Positions 36,012 to 44,505 of a stretch of DNA of 61,752 nucleotides are shown here, in pieces. Origin of the DNA: Bacteroides sp. CAG:927. GTDB lineage: Bacteria > Bacteroidota > Bacteroidia > Bacteroidales > Muribaculaceae. How positions within the stretch are numbered: the first letter of the stretch is position 1; each line of letters opens with the position of its first letter. The DNA lies in contig HF985636.1 of assembly GCA_000431155.1 (NCBI GenBank), positions 61,916 through 123,667 on the forward strand, in the 5' to 3' direction. The notes below the pieces were generated by a model. That model saw only the letters and a program-made list of their open reading frames with translations. It made no database searches and was not told the origin of the DNA. Both the position numbers and the translations under genes were made by a program.

Positions 36012-36704
36012 ATGAAAAAATTATTTGCAGAAGGTGTAGGCACTATGTTTCTCGTGCTTCTGGCATGCGGCAGTGCAGTTCTCGCCGGTCCGTCCATAGG
36101 AGGACTTGGCATAGGTCTTTGTTTCGGTTTGGTACTGATATGCCTGTGCTATTGCATAGGCAATATTTCCGGTTGCCATGTCAATCCCGCCGTATCGTTT
36201 GCCATGTATATATCAGGCCGCATGAGCGGAAAAGAGTGTGCAGGTTATATCATAGCCCAGCTTATTGGAGCCACCGTTGGTGCCGCTTTCCTATATTTCT
36301 TTGTAGCCATGGCTCCGGAGTTCAACTTCGGAGGAACCACAGCCCAGAGCGGCAGCAATCTCGCCACCAATGTGCTGCAACCCGGAGCCACTTCGGGCAT
36401 GGCATTGCTGGCTGAAATACTGCTTACATTCTTCTTTGTGCTTGTGATTCTGGGTGCTACCGATGCTGACAAAGGATTCGGCAAATTCGCCGGACTCGCC
36501 ATCGGTCTTGCTCTCGGCCTGGTAAATATTGTAGGAATTCCTGTTGACAACTGTTCGGTCAACCCGGCCCGCAGCTTTGGTCCTGCCGTGTTTGATCCTA
36601 CTGCATGGGGCGATTTTTGGATTATGGTGGTTGGTCCTCTGGTAGGAGCAGCAATCGCAGCTCTTTGCTGGAAAGCCCTCAAATGCCATAACTGCAAGGA
36701 ATAA
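36012..36704 (+). CDS. aqpZ: aquaporin (MIP family)
   Basis: 230 residues from ATG 36012 (an earlier in-frame start at 35931 would put a non-membrane stretch in front and overlap the ABM gene). Six membrane segments and two half-helices carry the NPA boxes: HVNPAVSF and SVNPARSFGPAVF, the latter with the selectivity-filter Arg. The order and length fit a water-selective AqpZ; glycerol facilitators have longer loops and Asp after the second NPA. It ends in Cys-rich KCHNCKE. It has its own -7 box and shares a bidirectional terminator with the M18 peptidase gene. Confidence 0.92.
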   Translation: MKKLFAEGVGTMFLVLLACGSAVLAGPSIGGLGIGLCFGLVLICLCYCIGNISGCHVNPAVSFAMYISGRMSGKECAGYIIAQLIGATVGAAFLYFFVAMAPEFNFGGTTAQSGSNLATNVLQPGATSGMALLAEILLTFFFVLVILGATDADKGFGKFAGLAIGLALGLVNIVGIPVDNCSVNPARSFGPAVFDPTAWGDFWIMVVGPLVGAAIAALCWKALKCHNCKE

Positions 36705-36723
36705 TTCCCTTTATTGAGGATAT

Positions 36724-36760
36724 AAAAAATGTCGGGTCAGGAACTGATCCGACATTTTTT
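36724..36760. terminator. bidirectional terminator between aqpZ and the M18 operon
   Basis: 12-bp stem AAAAAATGTCGG (36724-36735) with 36749-36760; A and T tracts on both outer sides. A small inner TCAG/CTGA helix extends the stem. Confidence 0.85.
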
Positions 36761-36780
36761 TATGTCAACTGAAAGTGGAG

Positions 36781-38082
36781 TTACAGACTGAAGAAGCGTG
36801 AGAATGCGTCAGTAATCAGCGAATGATCGGCAACTGAGGCTGTTTCACGCACAGAGTGCATGGCCCATATTGCTGCCCCCATATCCACGCCACGCAAATC
36901 TATTTGTGAGGTCAGAATATTGCCGAGCGTAGAGCCTCCGGCCACATCGCTGTGGTTGACGAAATACTGCACAGGCACGTTTGCCTTACGGCATATCTCG
37001 GCAAACACCGCCGCACTGTCGGCATCGCTCATATACTTACAATTGGCATTTATCTTTATTACGGGGCCTTTGCCAAGTCCGGGATGATTGGTGGGATCTT
37101 GCTTCTCAGGATAGTTTGGGTGAAGAGCGTGGGCATTGTCGGCCGACACCATGAACGAGTTTGCCACACCTATCAAATAGCTTTCCTCATCACCTCCAAG
37201 GCAACGATTGATACGCATGAGGGTATCTTTAAGCAAGGGTGATGCAGCGCCCTGTTTGGTGCCGCTGCCGGTTTCCTCATTGTCAAAAATAGCCATGACA
37301 CGAGTAGCCTTGGCGGGTGTATGGGATGTGGCTATCAAAGCACTTAGAGCAGCATGAACCATGCTCAGATCATCAATGCGTCCTGATGTAATAAACTCGT
37401 TGTTAAGCCCCAAAAGACATGCGGGAGTTGTGTCGTACAAACTGAGATCAAAGTCAATGATTTGGTCCATCGGCACGCCTGTTTCCTCGCTAATCAGGCG
37501 CAGGAGCATATTATCTGCTTCAAGTTCGTTATTGACAATCGCGATTACGGGCAGCATGTCTTTCTGTTTGCTGAGAGGGTTGCCTTCGTTCACGGCACGA
37601 TTGAAATGAATGGCCAGATGCGGAATTGTTAGGACGGGACGGTCTATGCGCATAATGACATGGCGCGGAGTCAGCGGGTTGTCCGACCTTACTATCACCC
37701 TGCCGGCTATTGACAACGGGCGGTCAAACCATGTGTAGAGTATCGGTCCTCCATACACTTCGGTATTTAATTTAACCACGCCGTTTTCACACTTCATTTC
37801 AGCATGAGGCTTGATGCGGAAACCCGGAGAGTCGCTATGAGCGGAGATGATGTGGTAACCGGCTTCGGGCGATTCACCGGCCACGAATGCCATCACAGCA
37901 GAATCGTTTTGCGTCACGTAGTATTTTCCGCCGGGTTCCAGATTCCAGTGTTCGGCACGGCTGAGGTGTTTGAACCCCGCCTCGTTCAAACGGCGGCATA
38001 TCTCCCGTACGGCAAGAAAGTTGACAGACGAAGCGTCAAGAAACTTCATCAAATCCTGCACAAGAGGTCCGGATTGTGTCAT
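36781..38082 (-). CDS. M18-family aminopeptidase
   Basis: 433 residues. Dodecameric zinc aminopeptidase of the aspartyl aminopeptidase type that clips acidic N-terminal residues. Metal and catalytic motifs: HIISAHSDSPGFR (first His and Asp), DNEETGSGTKQGA (Glu-Glu pair), VSADNAHALHPNYPEK, and HSDVAGGSTLGNI near the end (His408 region). Last gene of a five-gene minus operon: 18 bp after the DUF5063 gene. Confidence 0.94.
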   Translation of the reverse strand: MTQSGPLVQDLMKFLDASSVNFLAVREICRRLNEAGFKHLSRAEHWNLEPGGKYYVTQNDSAVMAFVAGESPEAGYHIISAHSDSPGFRIKPHAEMKCENGVVKLNTEVYGGPILYTWFDRPLSIAGRVIVRSDNPLTPRHVIMRIDRPVLTIPHLAIHFNRAVNEGNPLSKQKDMLPVIAIVNNELEADNMLLRLISEETGVPMDQIIDFDLSLYDTTPACLLGLNNEFITSGRIDDLSMVHAALSALIATSHTPAKATRVMAIFDNEETGSGTKQGAASPLLKDTLMRINRCLGGDEESYLIGVANSFMVSADNAHALHPNYPEKQDPTNHPGLGKGPVIKINANCKYMSDADSAAVFAEICRKANVPVQYFVNHSDVAGGSTLGNILTSQIDLRGVDMGAAIWAMHSVRETASVADHSLITDAFSRFFSL

Positions 38083-38100
38083 TATATGATTGGATGGGGA

Positions 38101-38622
38101 TTAATATTCTTGTTCGGTGGAGTTATAGCGCACGTAATTCAGAGCACGAAGCACATTGCAAAGAATCCGGCTCCAATAGCTGCCGAAATCATCCGACACG
38201 GCCTGAAGCGCATTCTGCACAAGGTAATCGGGTGCGTCACGTATAGTTTCCACAAATTCATAGCACACCTGAAACAAATCGGCAAGGCTCTCAGAGATGC
38301 TTGCGGCTATGGGAGTGTCGGAAAATTTCATATCCTCCTCAAACACTTCCAGATAGCTGTCATCGGGTCCCATAAGATTTTCAATATTGCGCCGCATTGC
38401 CTCATAATACTCTTCGTCAAGGGAAGACTCAATGTAACATTCCTCCATTGCGGTGCCGGAAGCGGCGAGATCTGTGGCCGAAATATACAGTCTCGGCAGC
38501 AATCTGAGCATAGATGCCACAAATTCATCACGTGTGGTTTCGCGGGCATTTTCTACAGCCGCGCAGTATTCATTGCATAGTCCTATGAATGCGAGTGCAT
38601 TTGGGGTAAGGGAAGTATTCAT
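38101..38622 (-). CDS. DUF5063 protein
   Basis: 173 residues, acidic and helical. LTPNALAFIGLCNEYCAAVE and RLLPRLYISATDLA are the recognisable DUF5063 opening. No signal or membrane segment. Function unknown. It overlaps the nadD stop by 4 bp (ATGA type), so coupling is likely. Confidence 0.85.
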   Translation of the reverse strand: MNTSLTPNALAFIGLCNEYCAAVENARETTRDEFVASMLRLLPRLYISATDLAASGTAMEECYIESSLDEEYYEAMRRNIENLMGPDDSYLEVFEEDMKFSDTPIAASISESLADLFQVCYEFVETIRDAPDYLVQNALQAVSDDFGSYWSRILCNVLRALNYVRYNSTEQEY

Positions 38623-39200
38623 CTGTATAAATGATGTTTTATAATATAATTATATACCCCTGAAGGGAGAAAATGGTTCATGTTTTTGCCTTCGGCAATG
38701 GCCCGGCGTATCATTGTGCTGGAAATTTCCATTTGCGGAGCATTCACCACATCCACGCCTGCGGGAAGTGATGAGGGGTCAATGTCGTGTTGCGGCCTCG
38801 GATAGATTATAGGAGAAAACTCATCAATGATTTCTTCATGGTTGCGCCATTGCGAGAATATCTCCCAATTGTCGCTCCCTATTATGAGCCGGAATTCGTA
38901 TTCGGGACAAAGGCGCTTAAGCTCGCGCAGGGTCACAATAGTATAGTTAGGTCGTGGGAGATGCAACTCGATATCACATGGCTTTATCAAAAGGTCGTGA
39001 CTGACAGCTATTTCCAGCATTGCAAGGCGGTGTGAAGCACTCACGGCATCAGGGTGCTTAAGCGGATTTTCGGGCGACAACACCATCCATACCTCATTGA
39101 GCGAAGTGAACTGCGCCAGCCAGGAAGCAAGCATCATGTGTCCGCAGTGAACTGGATTGAAACTGCCTCCGAGAATGCCTATTTGCAACCGCCCGGGCAT
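38619..39200 (-). CDS. nadD: nicotinate-nucleotide adenylyltransferase
   Basis: 193 residues. Adenylates nicotinate mononucleotide in NAD synthesis. Motifs: LGGSFNPVHCGHMMLA (the nucleotidyltransferase HxGH as HCGH), NYTIVTLRELKRLCPEYEF, LIIGSDNWEIFSQWR, and the ISSTMIRR block (residues 162-169) that binds ATP. It overlaps gmk by 1 bp and the DUF5063 gene by 4 bp. Confidence 0.95.
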   Translation of the reverse strand: MPGRLQIGILGGSFNPVHCGHMMLASWLAQFTSLNEVWMVLSPENPLKHPDAVSASHRLAMLEIAVSHDLLIKPCDIELHLPRPNYTIVTLRELKRLCPEYEFRLIIGSDNWEIFSQWRNHEEIIDEFSPIIYPRPQHDIDPSSLPAGVDVVNAPQMEISSTMIRRAIAEGKNMNHFLPSGVYNYIIKHHLYR

Positions 39201-39772
39201 CAGCGTGTGAATTCCTTTATTATGTGTTCGGTTTTGCCAACGGCTTCTTCCAAATCATCGTTAACCACCTCAACATCATATTTGGGAGCAAAACCAAGTT
39301 CATACTCGGCTTTGCCCACGCGCTGGGCTATTGCTTCGGCACTGTCAGTAGCGCGGGATTCAAGCCTGCGCCGAAGCTCATCCACACTTGGAGGCATAAT
39401 GAAGATGCTCAACGCTTTGTCTCCGAACAGCTTCTTAACATTTATGCCGCCTTTCACATCTATGTCAAGCACCACATTTTCTCCGCGCTTGCACCGTTCT
39501 TCAACTTCGCTGCGCAAAGTTCCGTAAAAGCGTCCGGGATAAACCTCTTCATATTCCACAAAATCGCCGTTGGCAATATGCTGCTGAAACTCTTCAGTGG
39601 TCATGAAGTGATAGTGCACGCCGTCAATCTCACCGGTGCGCGGTGCGCGGTTTGTGGCAGACACCGAAAATTGCAACGGCACATTGCCACGCTTCATTAT
39701 GGCGTTGATTATAGTGGATTTACCGCAACCGGAGGGAGCGGATACTATTATTATTTTGCCTTCCTTTTCCAT
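39200..39772 (-). CDS. gmk: guanylate kinase
   Basis: 190 residues. Phosphorylates GMP to GDP. P-loop APSGCGKSTI (residues 11-20), GMP-binding SATNRAPRTGEIDGVHYHF, and the lid region FYGTLRSEVEE. Complete length. Second gene of the operon, 12 bp after yicC, the common yicC-gmk order. Confidence 0.96.
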   Translation of the reverse strand: MEKEGKIIIVSAPSGCGKSTIINAIMKRGNVPLQFSVSATNRAPRTGEIDGVHYHFMTTEEFQQHIANGDFVEYEEVYPGRFYGTLRSEVEERCKRGENVVLDIDVKGGINVKKLFGDKALSIFIMPPSVDELRRRLESRATDSAEAIAQRVGKAEYELGFAPKYDVEVVNDDLEEAVGKTEHIIKEFTR

Positions 39773-39784
39773 TTTGGATAGCGG

Positions 39785-40660
39785 TTACATTACATTGAGC
39801 ACCTGCTCTTTGATCTGCTCCAACTCGTCTTTCATACGCACAACCAGACACTGCATTTCGGCATGATTGCTTTTAGAGCCGAGCGTGTTGATTTCGCGTC
39901 CCATTTCCTGACTTATAAATCCGAGCTTCTTACCCTGACCGTGAGGAGCTTTCATTGTGTCAAGGAAATAATTAAGGTGCTGTGTGAGACGCTGCTTCTC
40001 CTCGTTTATATCAAGTTTCTCAATATAGAATATCATCTCCTGCTCAAGTCGTGAGCGGTCGTATTCTATCTGCGGCAGCTTTGTGAGGTGCTCTTCAAGA
40101 CGGGCGCGAATACGGGCCACACGCTCGTTTTCATATTTTGGGACCTCGCTCAGGAGCGAGCGGATTTTTTCAATTCTCGTGGAGAAGAATTCATCCAACT
40201 TGTGGCCTTCAGCACGACGGTACTCCATGAGTGCATCAACCGCCTGCTGCATGGCATTGGTAACAGCCTCCACAGTGGATGAATCGGTTTCGGTAGGGAC
40301 ATCGCTCTTAAGCACATCAGGGAATCGCACAATCAAGGAATACCAGTCCTGCGGTTCAGCTATGCCAAGCTCCTTGGCCATCAGCTCGTACTGTGCCTTG
40401 TAAGCCTTCATCAGTGGAATATTGAACTGTACCGAAGTGTCACCGGCAGTGTTTTCCACATATACCGAGGCTTCCACTTTGCCTCGCTCAAGATTGCGCG
40501 CAATGATGTTTCTTAGCTCCATCTCATGCTCGCGAAGCGTGGGAGGCACGCGAAGCGAAAGGTCCAGCTGCTTGCTGTTGAGTGATTTGATTTCTACTGT
40601 AATTTTTTTGGTGGGCAACTCTACAATAGCTTTGCCGAACCCTGTCATGGATAAAAGCAT
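39785..40660 (-). CDS. yicC: YicC-family endoribonuclease
   Basis: 291 residues from ATG 40660, beginning MLLSMTGFGKA as in the family (an upstream TTG at 40684 is not needed). The N-terminal YicC domain (1-155) includes ITVEIKSLNSKQLDLSLRVP; the C-terminal DUF1732 domain holds KLGFISQEMGREINTLGSKS near residue 260. E. coli YicC is an RNase that acts on sRNAs. It heads the minus operon. A -7 box TACTTTTG sits at 40682-40689 on the minus strand. Confidence 0.94.
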   Translation of the reverse strand: MLLSMTGFGKAIVELPTKKITVEIKSLNSKQLDLSLRVPPTLREHEMELRNIIARNLERGKVEASVYVENTAGDTSVQFNIPLMKAYKAQYELMAKELGIAEPQDWYSLIVRFPDVLKSDVPTETDSSTVEAVTNAMQQAVDALMEYRRAEGHKLDEFFSTRIEKIRSLLSEVPKYENERVARIRARLEEHLTKLPQIEYDRSRLEQEMIFYIEKLDINEEKQRLTQHLNYFLDTMKAPHGQGKKLGFISQEMGREINTLGSKSNHAEMQCLVVRMKDELEQIKEQVLNVM

Positions 40661-40681
40661 TGGCTTTGGGATTAATTTTTG

Positions 40682-40689
40682 CAAAAGTA
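40682..40689 (-). promoter_or_regulatory. -7 box of the yicC operon
   Basis: TACTTTTG on the minus strand, 21 bp before the ATG at 40660; no -33 at the usual spacing. It faces the tsaB -7 box 23 bp away. Confidence 0.5.
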
Positions 40690-40712
40690 CTAAAAACGAT
40701 GGTTAAAAAGCG

Positions 40713-40720
40713 TAACTTTG
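40713..40720 (+). promoter_or_regulatory. -7 box of tsaB
   Basis: TAACTTTG, 26 bp before ATG 40747. Confidence 0.5.
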
Positions 40721-40746
40721 CCAAAAATTTCAAACGCGCACTTACA

Positions 40747-41451
40747 ATGGCAGTAATTCTTCATATTGACACCAGCACCAATGTATGTTCAACTGCCCTC
40801 ACTTCTGACGGTATGATTCTGTGCCATCGCGAAGATTTTCAGGGACAAAACCATGCAGCGTTGCTCAGCGGCTTTATCAAAGATTGCCTGGATCACGCAC
40901 GCGACCATGAAATGCAGCTCAATGCAGTGGCCGTGTCCATGGGTCCCGGGAGTTATACTGGACTGCGGATAGGCCTTTCCGAAGCCAAAGGGCTTGCATA
41001 TGCACTTGATGTGCCGTTGATCGGTGTTGACACCCTTGAGCTGATGGTCAGCCATGTGATGTTTGATTTCTCACTGGAACTTCCTGAAAATGTACTGTAT
41101 GCGCCTATGATTGACGCGCGCCGCATGGAGGTGTTTACGGGAGTTTATGATTTAACGCTTACACCACTCCTTGCACCGCAGCCATTGATATTGGACGAAA
41201 ACAGTTACGGCCAATTCCTTGCCGACAATACGGTAGCGTTTTTCGGCAACGGATCACAAAAGTGGCAGCCTGTGTGTCAGCATCCCAATGCCATATTCGT
41301 GCCCGATGTAGTGCCTTTGGCTTCAGACATGACGGCACTTGCCGAGCGGGCCTACAGCCGTGGCGAATTTCTTGACATAGCATACAGCACTCCCCGTTAT
41401 CTCAAGGAATTCCAGGCCACTAAACCCAAATCAGTTTTTGGCACTCATTGA
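40747..41451 (+). CDS. tsaB: tRNA t6A37 threonylcarbamoyl transfer protein TsaB
   Basis: 234 residues from ATG 40747; the frame extends upstream to 40660, but it would overlap the yicC start. ASKHA-fold protein: ILHIDTSTNVCSTAL at the N-terminus, GQNHAALLSGFIKDCL, and VSMGPGSYTGLRIGLSEAKGLAYAL at about residues 68-92. It acts as the scaffold of TsaD in making N6-threonylcarbamoyladenosine-37 of ANN-decoding tRNAs. Divergent from yicC across 86 bp. Confidence 0.95.
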   Translation: MAVILHIDTSTNVCSTALTSDGMILCHREDFQGQNHAALLSGFIKDCLDHARDHEMQLNAVAVSMGPGSYTGLRIGLSEAKGLAYALDVPLIGVDTLELMVSHVMFDFSLELPENVLYAPMIDARRMEVFTGVYDLTLTPLLAPQPLILDENSYGQFLADNTVAFFGNGSQKWQPVCQHPNAIFVPDVVPLASDMTALAERAYSRGEFLDIAYSTPRYLKEFQATKPKSVFGTH

Positions 41452-41478
41452 CCGAAAAAGCTCAAAAGGATGCTACTA

Positions 41479-41510
41479 TTTGGTTAGTTAGTGAAATTGT
41501 GCTAATTTTG
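41479..41510 (+). promoter_or_regulatory. promoter of the fumarase gene
   Basis: TTTG (41479-41482), 20 bp, TAATTTTG (41503-41510); predicted leader about 24 nt. Confidence 0.82.
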
Positions 41511-41540
41511 CTCTCATACGACAAATAACCCTCTAAAATT

Positions 41541-43190
41541 ATGGCAACAAAACCGTTCAAGTACCAGCCTATGTTCCCTATGTCAAAAGACAATACGGAA
41601 TATTATCATCTCACTTCCGAATATGTGAAAGTAGAGAAATTCAATGGCAAGGATATGCTCGTGATTGATCCCGAAGCACTTACCGTCATGGCACGCCAGG
41701 CCACTCATGACAACGCATTCATGCTTCGTCGCGAGCACAATGCCATGGTAGCAAAAATACTCCACGACCCCGAAGCCAGCGAAAACGACAAGTTTGTGGC
41801 ACTCACCATGCTGCGTAATGCCGAAGTGGCCGCCAAAGGTCAGCTTCCGTTCTGTCAGGACACCGGCACAGCCATTATCATAGGTAAAAAGGGTCAGAAT
41901 GTGTACACCGGCGGCAATGATGAGGAGCGTTTGAGTAAAGGTGTTTATCTCACATACACTGAAGACAACCTGCGTTACTCACAGAATGCTCCGCTCAACA
42001 TGTACGATGAAGTCAATACCGGATGCAACCTCCCTGCACAGATTGACCTCTATGCCGTGGACGGTGACGAATACAACTTCCTGTTCGTGGCCAAGGGCGG
42101 CGGTTCTGCCAACAAAACATACCTCTATCAGGAGACCAAAGCACTCATCAATCCCAAAACCCTTGTTCCATTCCTCGTGGAGAAAATGAAGACTTTGGGT
42201 ACCGCGGCATGTCCCCCTTATCACATAGCTTTTGTTATCGGAGGCACATCTGCCGAAATGAATCTTGCCACAGTCAAGAAAGCTTCGGTGAAATACTACG
42301 ACAATCTTCCCACCGAAGGCAACGAACTTGGCCATGCATTCCGCGATATAGAACTGGAGAAACAGTTGCTTGAAGAGGCTCATAAAATTGGTCTTGGCGC
42401 ACAATTCGGCGGCAAATATTTCGCTCACAATATCCGCGTAATCCGTTTGCCCCGTCACGGTGCTTCTTGCCCCGTGGGTCTCGGCGTAAGCTGCTCTGCC
42501 GACCGCAATGTGAAAGCGAAAATCAATCGCGATGGCATTTGGATTGAAAAACTTGATGCCAACCCCGGCGAGCTCATTCCTGAGAAGATGCGCAATGACA
42601 ATGAAGGCAATGTGGTGAAGATTGACCTTAACCGTCCTATGCCCGAAGTGCTTGCCGAATTGTCCAAATACCCCGTTTCCACACGCCTGTCACTTAACGG
42701 CACTATCATAGTGGGTCGTGACATAGCACATGCCAAAATCAAAGAGCGTCTGGATCGCGGTGAGCCTATGCCACAGTATCTCAAGGATCACCCCATTTAT
42801 TATGCAGGCCCTGCCAAGACACCCAAAGGCATGGCATCAGGCTCCTTCGGCCCCACAACAGCAGGCCGCATGGACCCCTATGTTGACCAGTTCCAGGCTG
42901 CCGGCGGCTCAATGATAATGATAGCCAAGGGCAACCGCAGCAAACAGGTAACAGACGCATGTCACAAACATGGCGGCTTCTACCTCGGCTCTATCGGCGG
43001 TCCGGCTGCGGTTCTCGCCAAAAACAGCATCAAGAAAGTGGAACTTCTGGAATACCCCGAACTCGGGATGGAAGCTATCTGGAAAATTGAAGTTGAAAAC
43101 TTCCCTGCATTCATTCTCGTGGATGACAAGGGCAACGACTTCTTCACCCAGATTTCCGAGAAATGCAAATCCTGCGGTCTGGCCAAATAA
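41541..43190 (+). CDS. fumarate hydratase, class I (4Fe-4S)
   Basis: 549 residues. Hydrates fumarate to malate; in Bacteroidales this step also runs backwards, toward fumarate respiration and succinate. Cluster ligands fit Cys105 (LPFCQDTGT), Cys224 (TAACPPYH) and Cys318 (GVSCSADR): their spacings, 119 and 94, are those of the structurally known Leishmania class I enzyme. Active-site stretches VNTGCNLPAQI and the C-terminal TTAGRMDPYVDQFQAAGGSM follow. Own promoter; a hairpin separates it from the convergent crcB. Confidence 0.96.
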   Translation: MATKPFKYQPMFPMSKDNTEYYHLTSEYVKVEKFNGKDMLVIDPEALTVMARQATHDNAFMLRREHNAMVAKILHDPEASENDKFVALTMLRNAEVAAKGQLPFCQDTGTAIIIGKKGQNVYTGGNDEERLSKGVYLTYTEDNLRYSQNAPLNMYDEVNTGCNLPAQIDLYAVDGDEYNFLFVAKGGGSANKTYLYQETKALINPKTLVPFLVEKMKTLGTAACPPYHIAFVIGGTSAEMNLATVKKASVKYYDNLPTEGNELGHAFRDIELEKQLLEEAHKIGLGAQFGGKYFAHNIRVIRLPRHGASCPVGLGVSCSADRNVKAKINRDGIWIEKLDANPGELIPEKMRNDNEGNVVKIDLNRPMPEVLAELSKYPVSTRLSLNGTIIVGRDIAHAKIKERLDRGEPMPQYLKDHPIYYAGPAKTPKGMASGSFGPTTAGRMDPYVDQFQAAGGSMIMIAKGNRSKQVTDACHKHGGFYLGSIGGPAAVLAKNSIKKVELLEYPELGMEAIWKIEVENFPAFILVDDKGNDFFTQISEKCKSCGLAK

Positions 43191-43214
43191 GCCTAACCAA
43201 ATATAATCTTTATA

Positions 43215-43248
43215 CAACGAGAGCGGACTCAGCGGCCCGCTCTCGTTG
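43215..43248. terminator. terminator hairpin between the fumarase gene and crcB
   Basis: 12-bp perfect GC-rich stem (43215-43226 with 43237-43248). No long T tract on the plus side; the two genes converge on it. Confidence 0.65.
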
Positions 43249-43268
43249 CGTAATATCATATGCATGAT

Positions 43269-43646
43269 TTATTTTACCAATGCGCGCCCGGCCCATGTCA
43301 GGAGCACGCCACATGCTACCGTAACAATTATATATCCCAATGATGTCAGCCATTCACCACGGTTCCCGAGCACCCATATATCATCGGCGAAAGTGGAGAA
43401 TGTGGTAAAACCTCCACAAAACCCGGTAAAGAGCAACGCGCTTTCAATAGGTGAGATTGCATGATTTCTCTGCAGCAGTCCGAAAAACAATCCTATGATG
43501 AAGCATCCTGCCATATTGACCACAAATGTACCCATAGGGAAAGTTCCATGCCAAAGATGTGTACACCACCGCCCTATCAAAAATCTGCCGCATGTGCCGA
43601 TAAAGCCGCCACAACCCGCTATAAGCATCAATTTTATCGTTTCCAT
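43269..43646 (-). CDS. crcB: fluoride exporter CrcB/FluC
   Basis: 125 residues with four membrane segments. Dual-topology fluoride channel. The core GFCGGFTTFSTFADD at residues 75-89 carries the conserved GGxTTFSTF with the Phe box residues; the first segment has AGCGGFIGTCGRF. No fluoride riboswitch fold could be recognised in the short gap before the tRNA-Arg terminator. A partner copy, as in two-gene arrangements, is absent; single-gene FluC works as a homodimer. Confidence 0.93.
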   Translation of the reverse strand: METIKLMLIAGCGGFIGTCGRFLIGRWCTHLWHGTFPMGTFVVNMAGCFIIGLFFGLLQRNHAISPIESALLFTGFCGGFTTFSTFADDIWVLGNRGEWLTSLGYIIVTVACGVLLTWAGRALVK

Positions 43647-43671
43647 ATCCGAAAATTTAGCAAAATAACAA

Positions 43672-43693
43672 AGGGCAGCCGTATGGGCCGCCC
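43672..43693 (-). terminator. terminator of tRNA-Arg
   Basis: On the minus strand an AGGGC/GCCCT and GCC/GGC stem with one mismatch is followed by TTTGTTATTTT, just 3' of the CCA. Confidence 0.7.
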
Positions 43694-43768
43694 TGGTATT
43701 CCCGTAGGGAGTCGAACCCTAATCGAAAGAACCGGAATCTTTTATTCTATCCATTGAACTACGGGAAC
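43694..43768 (-). tRNA. tRNA-Arg (anticodon CCG)
   Basis: On the minus strand acceptor GTTCCCG pairs with CGGGAAT, then TA and the D arm with AATGGATAGAAT; the anticodon stem AAAGA/TCTTT closes the loop TTCCGGT (anticodon CCG). T arm GGGTTCGACTCCC. Discriminator A (43697) and CCA (43694-43696) are encoded. Confidence 0.95.
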
Positions 43769-43784
43769 GGATGCAATGTGGATG

Positions 43785-43816
43785 CAAAAGTATGAAACTT
43801 TTGCAATTTGTGCAAA
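43785..43816 (-). promoter_or_regulatory. promoter of tRNA-Arg
   Basis: Minus strand: TTTG (43813-43816), 20 bp, TACTTTTG (43785-43792). Its -33 end overlaps the ung promoter by 10 bp. Confidence 0.8.
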
Positions 43817-43838
43817 TATAATCTTTTTTGTAGTTTTG
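43807..43838 (+). promoter_or_regulatory. promoter of ung, abutting the ATG
   Basis: TTTG (43807-43810), 20 bp, TAGTTTTG (43831-43838); ATG follows after 4 nt. Predicted transcript is leaderless or nearly so. Confidence 0.78.
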
Positions 43839-43842
43839 TGTT

Positions 43843-44505
43843 ATGAATGTGAAGATTGATACTTCGTGGCGCGATGCGCTGAGTCAGGAGTGGGACAAAC
43901 CTTATTTCCACTCACTGGTGAACTTTGTTAAGAGCGAATATACCTCTACCAGGGTGTTCCCTCCTGCATCAAGAATTTTTGCCGCCTTTGATTCATGCCC
44001 TTTTCAGGATGTGAAGGTGGTTATTCTGGGACAAGATCCTTACCACGGAGACGGTCAGGCCAACGGATTATGCTTTTCGGTAAGTCCGCAGGTGCCGGTG
44101 CCCCGCTCGCTCATCAACATATTCAAAGAGGTGCATGACGACACGGGCGCACCCATACCTCCAAATGGAGACCTCAGCCGCTGGGCGCGGCAAGGTGTTC
44201 TGCTGCTCAATGCCACTCTCACCGTGCGAGCCCATGCCGCCGGGTCACATCAGGGCAAGGGATGGGAAGAATTCACCGATGCCGTGGTACGCAAGCTGGC
44301 GCAGGAGCGTTCAGGGCTTGTGTTCATACTCTGGGGCAGTTATGCAGCCCGCAAAGGTGAATTCATTGACCGCTCCCGCCACTTGGTGCTCACCTCCCCT
44401 CACCCGTCACCTCTCAGCGCCTCACGCGGATTTTTCGGCAACCACCATTTTTCGCGTGCCAACAGTTATCTTGTGTCGCAGGGAAAAACACCCATACAAT
44501 GGTAA
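43843..44505 (+). CDS. ung: uracil-DNA glycosylase
   Basis: 220 residues. Excises uracil from DNA. Motif A GQDPYHGDGQANGL with catalytic Asp65, and motif B SPHPSPLSASRGFFG with His187, are intact. Complete family-1 length. The start codon of the following T9SS plug gene overlaps its end by 7 bp, so ung, the plug and DUF3109 form one operon. Confidence 0.96.
   Translation: MNVKIDTSWRDALSQEWDKPYFHSLVNFVKSEYTSTRVFPPASRIFAAFDSCPFQDVKVVILGQDPYHGDGQANGLCFSVSPQVPVPRSLINIFKEVHDDTGAPIPPNGDLSRWARQGVLLLNATLTVRAHAAGSHQGKGWEEFTDAVVRKLAQERSGLVFILWGSYAARKGEFIDRSRHLVLTSPHPSPLSASRGFFGNHHFSRANSYLVSQGKTPIQW

Noticed and set aside
36245..36697. 150-residue open frame antisense to the aquaporin
   Set aside because: Ser/Pro/Ala-rich translation of membrane-protein codons on the wrong strand.
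37804..38580. 258-residue open frame antisense to the M18 and DUF5063 genes
   Set aside because: Reverse-complement shadow; the other strand has two recognised families.
40660..40746. 29-residue N-terminal extension of tsaB
   Set aside because: It would run across the tsaB -7 box and overlap the yicC start; TsaB proteins begin with the ILHIDTST strand.
43647..43671. Fluoride riboswitch before crcB
   Set aside because: The gap to the tRNA-Arg terminator is only about 25 bp, too short for the aptamer.
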